Below, in pieces: positions 60,507 to 64,000 of a DNA stretch of 64,000 nucleotides. Location of the stretch: assembly GCF_003008615.1 (NCBI RefSeq), contig NZ_CP027657.1:3472001-3536000 (forward strand). Reading direction: 5' to 3'. The stretch comes from Pseudomonas mendocina. Lineage in GTDB: Bacteria > Pseudomonadota > Gammaproteobacteria > Pseudomonadales > Pseudomonadaceae. The notes below the pieces were generated by a model. That model searched no databases, was not told the DNA's origin, and saw nothing but the letters and a program-made list of their open reading frames with translations. Positions within the stretch are counted from its first letter, which is position 1, and each line of letters opens with the position of its first letter. Both the position numbers and the translations under genes were made by a program.

Positions 60507-60564
60507 AAATGACGGAGGTGCGAGCCTCTCTGGCGTTTTGCCAGCAAGAAACTTGCCGTCATTT
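60507..60564. other. 58-nt sequence folding as a perfect four-way junction
   Basis: Closing stem AAATGACGG/CCGTCATTT (9 bp, perfect) encloses AGGT-GCGA-GCCT, then CT, then CTGGC-GTTTT-GCCAG, then CAAG-AAA-CTTG. Only two bases are unpaired at the junction. It lies in the 259-nt gap between the MCP start and the bauR stop; nothing else is evident there. Confidence 0.55.
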
Positions 60565-60709
60565 ATATGGCGACGTGAAGCTGACATCAATAGCTAGATG
60601 CTGTCGCGATCTGGATCGGGCCGCTGCACAACGTCTGCAAGCCTGATAAGGCGGCGTGTCGAGTGACGTGCCCGGCTCTGGTGCTTGGTGCACTGCGCTG
60701 GTGCGTGAA

Positions 60710-61627
60710 TCAGGCCTCTGCCAGCGCGTCGAGAAAACTTTCCAGCACCAGGTGTGCACGCCGTCCCTTGCGTGTCACCGCTGCCAGGTTGATGTCGTAG
60801 TAGCGACTGCTGGCCTTGAGTGCACGCAGGCGTCCCTGCTGTACCCAGGCCTGGGCATAGTGATCCGGAAGGTAACCAATGTAACGCCCGGTGAGGATGA
60901 GGAAGGCCATGCCTTCACGATCCGAGGCGCTGGCCGTGCAGTTGAGCGCCTGGTAATGGCTCTGCACTTCGGGTGGCACGCGGAAGGTCGGGGCGATGGC
61001 CTCCTGGGCGTTGAGCCGTTCGTCCTCCAACTGCTGGTCATCGACGTAGAACAGCGGGTGGCCGACGGCGCAGTAGAGCAGCGAGCGCTCGTCGTACAGC
61101 GCCTGGTATTCCAGGCCGGAGAGGGCGCCCACCTGCGGCACCACGCCGATATGCAGGCGCCCGTCGAGCACGCCCTGTTCCACTTCCGAGGGGGGCGTCA
61201 TGCGGATGTGGATGCGCACGTCCGGCCCTTGCTCCTTGAGGCGCGCCAGGGCATTGGTGATGCGCATGTGCGGGATGGTCACCAGGTTGTCGGTCAGGCC
61301 GATGTTCAGTTCGCCGCGCAGGTGACGGTGCAGACCGTTGACCTCGGTGCGAAAGCTCTCCAGCGCGCTGAGCAATTGCAGGGTGCTCTGGTACACCTCG
61401 CGGCCTTCCTCGGTCAGGGCGAAGCCGGCGCGTCCACGTTGGCACAGGCGCAGGCCGAGGCGTTGTTCGAGGTCGCTCATCTGCTGGCTGATGGCCGAGC
61501 GGCCGATGCCAAGGGCGCTTTCCGCGGCGGAAAAACCACCGCATTCCACTACGCTGCGAAACAGCTTGAGCAGGCGGATTTCAAAGTCGCTGACTTGGGC
61601 CAGCGGATCGGGGCGGCGGCTGCTCAT
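60710..61627 (-). CDS. bauR: LysR-family regulator of beta-alanine catabolism
   Basis: 305 residues. N-terminal LysR helix-turn-helix (FEIRLLKLFRSVVECGGFSAAESALGIGRSAISQQMSDLEQRLGLRLCQRGRAGFALTEEG) and a substrate-binding domain (LNIGLTDNLVTIP; GRLHIGVVPQ). It is divergent from bauA, the arrangement of PA0133 (bauR) and bauABCD in P. aeruginosa, where BauR activates the operon. The name is assigned from position and similarity. Confidence 0.87.
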   Translation of the reverse strand: MSSRRPDPLAQVSDFEIRLLKLFRSVVECGGFSAAESALGIGRSAISQQMSDLEQRLGLRLCQRGRAGFALTEEGREVYQSTLQLLSALESFRTEVNGLHRHLRGELNIGLTDNLVTIPHMRITNALARLKEQGPDVRIHIRMTPPSEVEQGVLDGRLHIGVVPQVGALSGLEYQALYDERSLLYCAVGHPLFYVDDQQLEDERLNAQEAIAPTFRVPPEVQSHYQALNCTASASDREGMAFLILTGRYIGYLPDHYAQAWVQQGRLRALKASSRYYDINLAAVTRKGRRAHLVLESFLDALAEA

Positions 61628-61720
61628 TTGTTTAGTAGGCCTTGAACTGAAGATAAGAAGAGTGTTGTTTTACTGACTCTATGCCCGTGGCACCTTTGCT
61701 GGCAACTGATTCACTTCCTT

Positions 61721-61778
61721 CGTAGGAGCGGCTTCAGCCGCGATTGCTGTCGATTTTCGCGGCTAAAGCCCTCCCACG
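61721..61778. repeat. REP-type element between bauR and bauA
   Basis: CGTAGGAGCGGCTTCAGCCG at one end and CGGCTAAAGCCCTCCCACG at the other, ending 38 nt before bauA, so it lies in or beside the bauA promoter region. Confidence 0.78.
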
Positions 61779-61816
61779 CTGTTCCCGATCATGCCGCCAC
61801 TGCCGAGGCCACTCCG

Positions 61817-63163
61817 ATGAACATGCCGCAGACCGCAACCCCGTCCCTGGCCAGCCAGCTCAAGCTGGATGCGCACTGGATGCCGTTCTCCGCCAACCGC
61901 AACTTTCAGCGTGACCCGCGTCTGCTCGTCGGTGCCGAAGGCAGCTGGTTGGTCGACGATCAGGGCCGCAAGGTCTACGACAGCTTGTCCGGTCTGTGGA
62001 CCTGCGGCGCCGGTCACTCGCGCAAGGAAATCCAGGAGGCCGTGGCCAAGCAACTCGGCACCCTCGATTACTCGCCGGGCTTCCAGTACGGCCATGCGCT
62101 GTCGTTCAAGCTGGCCGAGCAGGTCGCCGACCTGATGCCGGGCGAACTCAACCACGTGTTCTTCACCGGCTCGGGCTCCGAGTGCGCCGACACCGCGGTG
62201 AAGATGGCCAAGGCCTACTGGCGCCTGAAAGGCCAGGCCTCCAAGACCCGTTTCATCGGTCGTGCCCGTGGCTACCACGGCGTCAACATCGCCGGCACTG
62301 CACTGGGCGGCATTGGCGGCAACCGCAAGATGTACGGCCAACTGATGGACGCCGACCACCTGCCGCACACCCTGCAACCGGGCATGGCCTTCACCAAGGG
62401 CATGGCCGAGACCGGCGGCGTGGAACTGGCCAACGAACTGCTCAAGCTGATCGAGCTGCACGACGCTTCCAATATCGCTGCGGTGATCGTCGAGCCGATG
62501 TCCGGTTCGGCCGGTGCCATCGTGCCGCCGGTGGGCTACCTGCAACGCCTGCGCGAGATCTGCACGCAGCACAACATCCTGCTGATCTTCGACGAAGTGA
62601 TCACCGGTTTCGGCCGCATGGGCAAATGGAGTGGCGCGGAGTACTTCGGCGTCACCCCGGATCTGATGAACGTCGCCAAGCAGATCACCAACGGCGCCAT
62701 CCCGTTGGGCGCGGTGATCGCCAGCAGCGAGATCTACAACACCTTCATGCAGCAGCCGTCGCCGGAGCACATGATTGAGTTCACCCACGGCTACACCTAC
62801 TCGGCACACCCGGTGGCCTGCGCCGCCGGTCTGGCGACTCTGGAGCTGCTCAAGCGCGAGAACCTGATCCAGCAGGCCGCCGAGCTGGCGCCGAAGTTCG
62901 AGAACGCCCTGCATGGCCTGAAGGGCGCCAAGCACGTGATCGACATCCGCAACTGCGGTTTGGCTGGCGCATTGCAGATCGCCCCGCGTGACGGCGACGC
63001 CGTGATCCGTCCGTTCGAGGCCGGCATGGCGCTGTGGAAGGCTGGTTTCTACGTGCGCTTCGGTGGCGACACCTTGCAGTTCGGCCCAACCTTTAACGCC
63101 AAGATCGAAGACCTTGACCGCGTATTCAACGCCGTCGGCGACGCCCTCAACGGGATCGCCTGA
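61817..63163 (+). CDS. bauA: Beta-alanine (omega-amino acid):pyruvate aminotransferase
   Basis: 448 residues, class III PLP aminotransferase. Substrate-side motif LKLDAHWMPFSANRNFQRDPR, the PLP-phosphate loop TGSGSECADTAVKMAKAYWR, the Asp in LLIFDEVITGFGRMG, the Schiff-base Lys in MNVAKQITNGAIPLGA, and RFGGDTLQFGPTF near the C-terminus. It converts beta-alanine plus pyruvate to malonate semialdehyde plus alanine. The stop overlaps the bauB start by one base. Confidence 0.95.
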   Translation: MNMPQTATPSLASQLKLDAHWMPFSANRNFQRDPRLLVGAEGSWLVDDQGRKVYDSLSGLWTCGAGHSRKEIQEAVAKQLGTLDYSPGFQYGHALSFKLAEQVADLMPGELNHVFFTGSGSECADTAVKMAKAYWRLKGQASKTRFIGRARGYHGVNIAGTALGGIGGNRKMYGQLMDADHLPHTLQPGMAFTKGMAETGGVELANELLKLIELHDASNIAAVIVEPMSGSAGAIVPPVGYLQRLREICTQHNILLIFDEVITGFGRMGKWSGAEYFGVTPDLMNVAKQITNGAIPLGAVIASSEIYNTFMQQPSPEHMIEFTHGYTYSAHPVACAAGLATLELLKRENLIQQAAELAPKFENALHGLKGAKHVIDIRNCGLAGALQIAPRDGDAVIRPFEAGMALWKAGFYVRFGGDTLQFGPTFNAKIEDLDRVFNAVGDALNGIA

Positions 63164-63456
63164 TGAGCGAGCGCGCGAAGGCCGTCGCCACGGTTCAGCT
63201 CGACACCGACAAGGTCATCGTCACCGAGTGGCGCTTCGCCCCCGGTGCCGAGACCGGCTGGCATCGCCACGGCATGGAATATGTCGTGGTACCGGTCACC
63301 AACGGTGAGTTGCTGTTGGAGACGCCCGAGGGCGAGCGGCGTGCACCACTGGTGCTCGGTCAGAGCTACACGCGGCAGATCGGTACCGAGCACAATGTGA
63401 TCAACCCGTGCGCGCACGAAGTGGCCTTCATCGAAATCGAGCTGAAAGCTTCATGA
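63163..63456 (+). CDS. bauB: Small cupin protein of the beta-alanine operon
   Basis: 97 residues, single cupin: VIVTEWRFAPGAETGWHRHGMEYVVVPVTNGEL with metal-type His-x-His and Glu, then LVLGQSYTRQIGTEHNVINPC. The start overlaps the bauA stop (TGATG), so it is coupled. Its catalytic role is not established; position matches P. aeruginosa bauB. Confidence 0.88.
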   Translation: MSERAKAVATVQLDTDKVIVTEWRFAPGAETGWHRHGMEYVVVPVTNGELLLETPEGERRAPLVLGQSYTRQIGTEHNVINPCAHEVAFIEIELKAS

Positions 63457-63601
63457 CCGTGCGGGCACGCGCGCAGGCGCTGACTGCAGCGCCGGCGTTA
63501 CAGTCGGCACTGCCGTGGCCCCCAATGACAATCTGGCGCTCAGGCGCCGCTGCGGGAGCGTCCCGCCAACCCCTTTCCGTTCCAGCGAGCAGAGAATAAC
63601 C

Positions 63602-64000
63602 ATGAGCACAATCAAGCATCTGATCAACGGCGAACTGGTTGCCGGTAGCGGCCGCACCGCCCCGGTGTACAACCCGTCCACCGGTGATTCCACCACCCAG
63701 GTCGGTCTGGCCGACCGCGCTACCATGCAACTGGCCATCGACGCTGCCAAGGCTGCCTACCCGGCCTGGCGCAACACCCCGCCGGCCAAACGCGCGCAGA
63801 TCATGTTCCGCTTCAAACAACTGCTGGAGCAGAACGAGAATGAAATCGCCGCACTGATCAGTGCCGAGCATGGCAAGACCATCGAAGACGCCGTTGGCGA
63901 GCTCAAGCGCGGTATCGAGAATGTCGAGTTCGCCTGCGCCGCTCCGGAAATCCTCAAGGGCGAATACAGCCGCAACGTCGGCCCGAACATCGACGCCTGG
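63602..64000 (+). CDS. bauC: Malonate/methylmalonate-semialdehyde dehydrogenase (CoA-acylating), 5' part
   Basis: 133 residues visible from ATG 63602; the gene runs off the window, where about 500 residues are expected. Start STIKHLINGELVAGSGRTAPVYNPSTGD, followed by AAKAAYPAWRNTPPAKRAQIMFRFKQLLEQNENEIAALISAEHGKTIEDAVGELKRGIENVEFAC, typical of the MmsA type, with the MmsA-like GEYSRNVGPNIDAW at the edge. It oxidises malonate semialdehyde to acetyl-CoA and CO2, completing beta-alanine breakdown. It is separated from bauB by 145 nt that hold only GC-rich short palindromes. Confidence 0.88.
   Translation, partial: MSTIKHLINGELVAGSGRTAPVYNPSTGDSTTQVGLADRATMQLAIDAAKAAYPAWRNTPPAKRAQIMFRFKQLLEQNENEIAALISAEHGKTIEDAVGELKRGIENVEFACAAPEILKGEYSRNVGPNIDAW

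Noticed and set aside
63457..63601. Small gene between bauB and bauC
   Set aside because: Short open frames exist but lack ribosome sites and overlap GC-rich palindromes; the gap looks like an intercistronic spacer.

Overview
The window reads as a Pseudomonas chromosome, most likely of the P. mendocina / P. oleovorans group. This is inferred from gene content. About 38 kb follows the P. aeruginosa order smpB-ratA-rnfH-bamE-fur-recN-grpE-dnaK-dnaJ-dapB-carA-carB-greA-yhbY-rlmE-ftsH-folP-glmM-tpiA-secG-rimP-nusA-infB-rbfA-truB-rpsO-pnp-BON-csbD almost gene for gene. The DNA is GC-rich with typical Pseudomonas REP hairpins, and it carries a restriction-modification pair of the PmeII type, an enzyme name that comes from P. 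mendocina.

Layout. 1-1509 is the 3' part of clpB. 1837-7551 is the lactate locus: dld, lldD and lldP on the minus strand, with the divergent regulator lldR and a clear LldR/PdhR-type operator between lldP and lldR. A degenerate direct repeat of about 115 bp lies on each side of it. 7742-16915 holds smpB, ratA, rnfH, bamE, fur, SOS-controlled recN, the heat-shock genes grpE-dnaK-dnaJ (two near-identical sigma-32 promoters) and dapB. 16973-19121 is a tail-to-tail PmeII-like endonuclease / C5-methyltransferase pair inserted between dapB and carA. 19401-31227 holds carA-carB-greA, a DUF4149 membrane protein, yhbY, rlmE, ftsH, folP, glmM, tpiA and secG. 31235-40387 holds tRNA-Leu, initiator tRNA, rimP-nusA-infB-rbfA-truB, rpsO and pnp, with several strong RNA hairpins.

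40457-49499 starts with an unplaced TetR regulator. A BON/CsbD stress pair follows behind a strong sigma-54 promoter, then a DUF748/DUF2845/DUF2845 envelope operon, an RlmI-like methyltransferase, a 2OG-Fe(II) oxygenase and a BMP-family binding protein. 49755-56263 is a purine salvage/uptake region: 8-oxoguanine deaminase plus two permeases and an ATPase of a nucleoside-type ABC transporter. It is interrupted by a MerR/membrane-protein pair, a REP pair and a truncated REP-associated transposase (RAYT). 56486-58298 is a coupled TetR-YigZ-DUF922 operon. 58453-60450 is a chemoreceptor. 60710-64000 is the beta-alanine catabolic locus bauR / bauA-bauB-bauC, cut by the window end.

Most genes are core housekeeping. 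The parts worth a second look are mostly non-coding: a 58-nt sequence that folds as a perfect four-way junction (60507-60564), a candidate carA attenuator with an overlapping leader ORF, the rpsO-pnp hairpin, the sigma-54 promoter of the BON/CsbD pair, a six-unit GGAT repeat, and the RAYT remnant with its REP elements. I found no CRISPR array, prophage, rRNA operon or intact insertion sequence.
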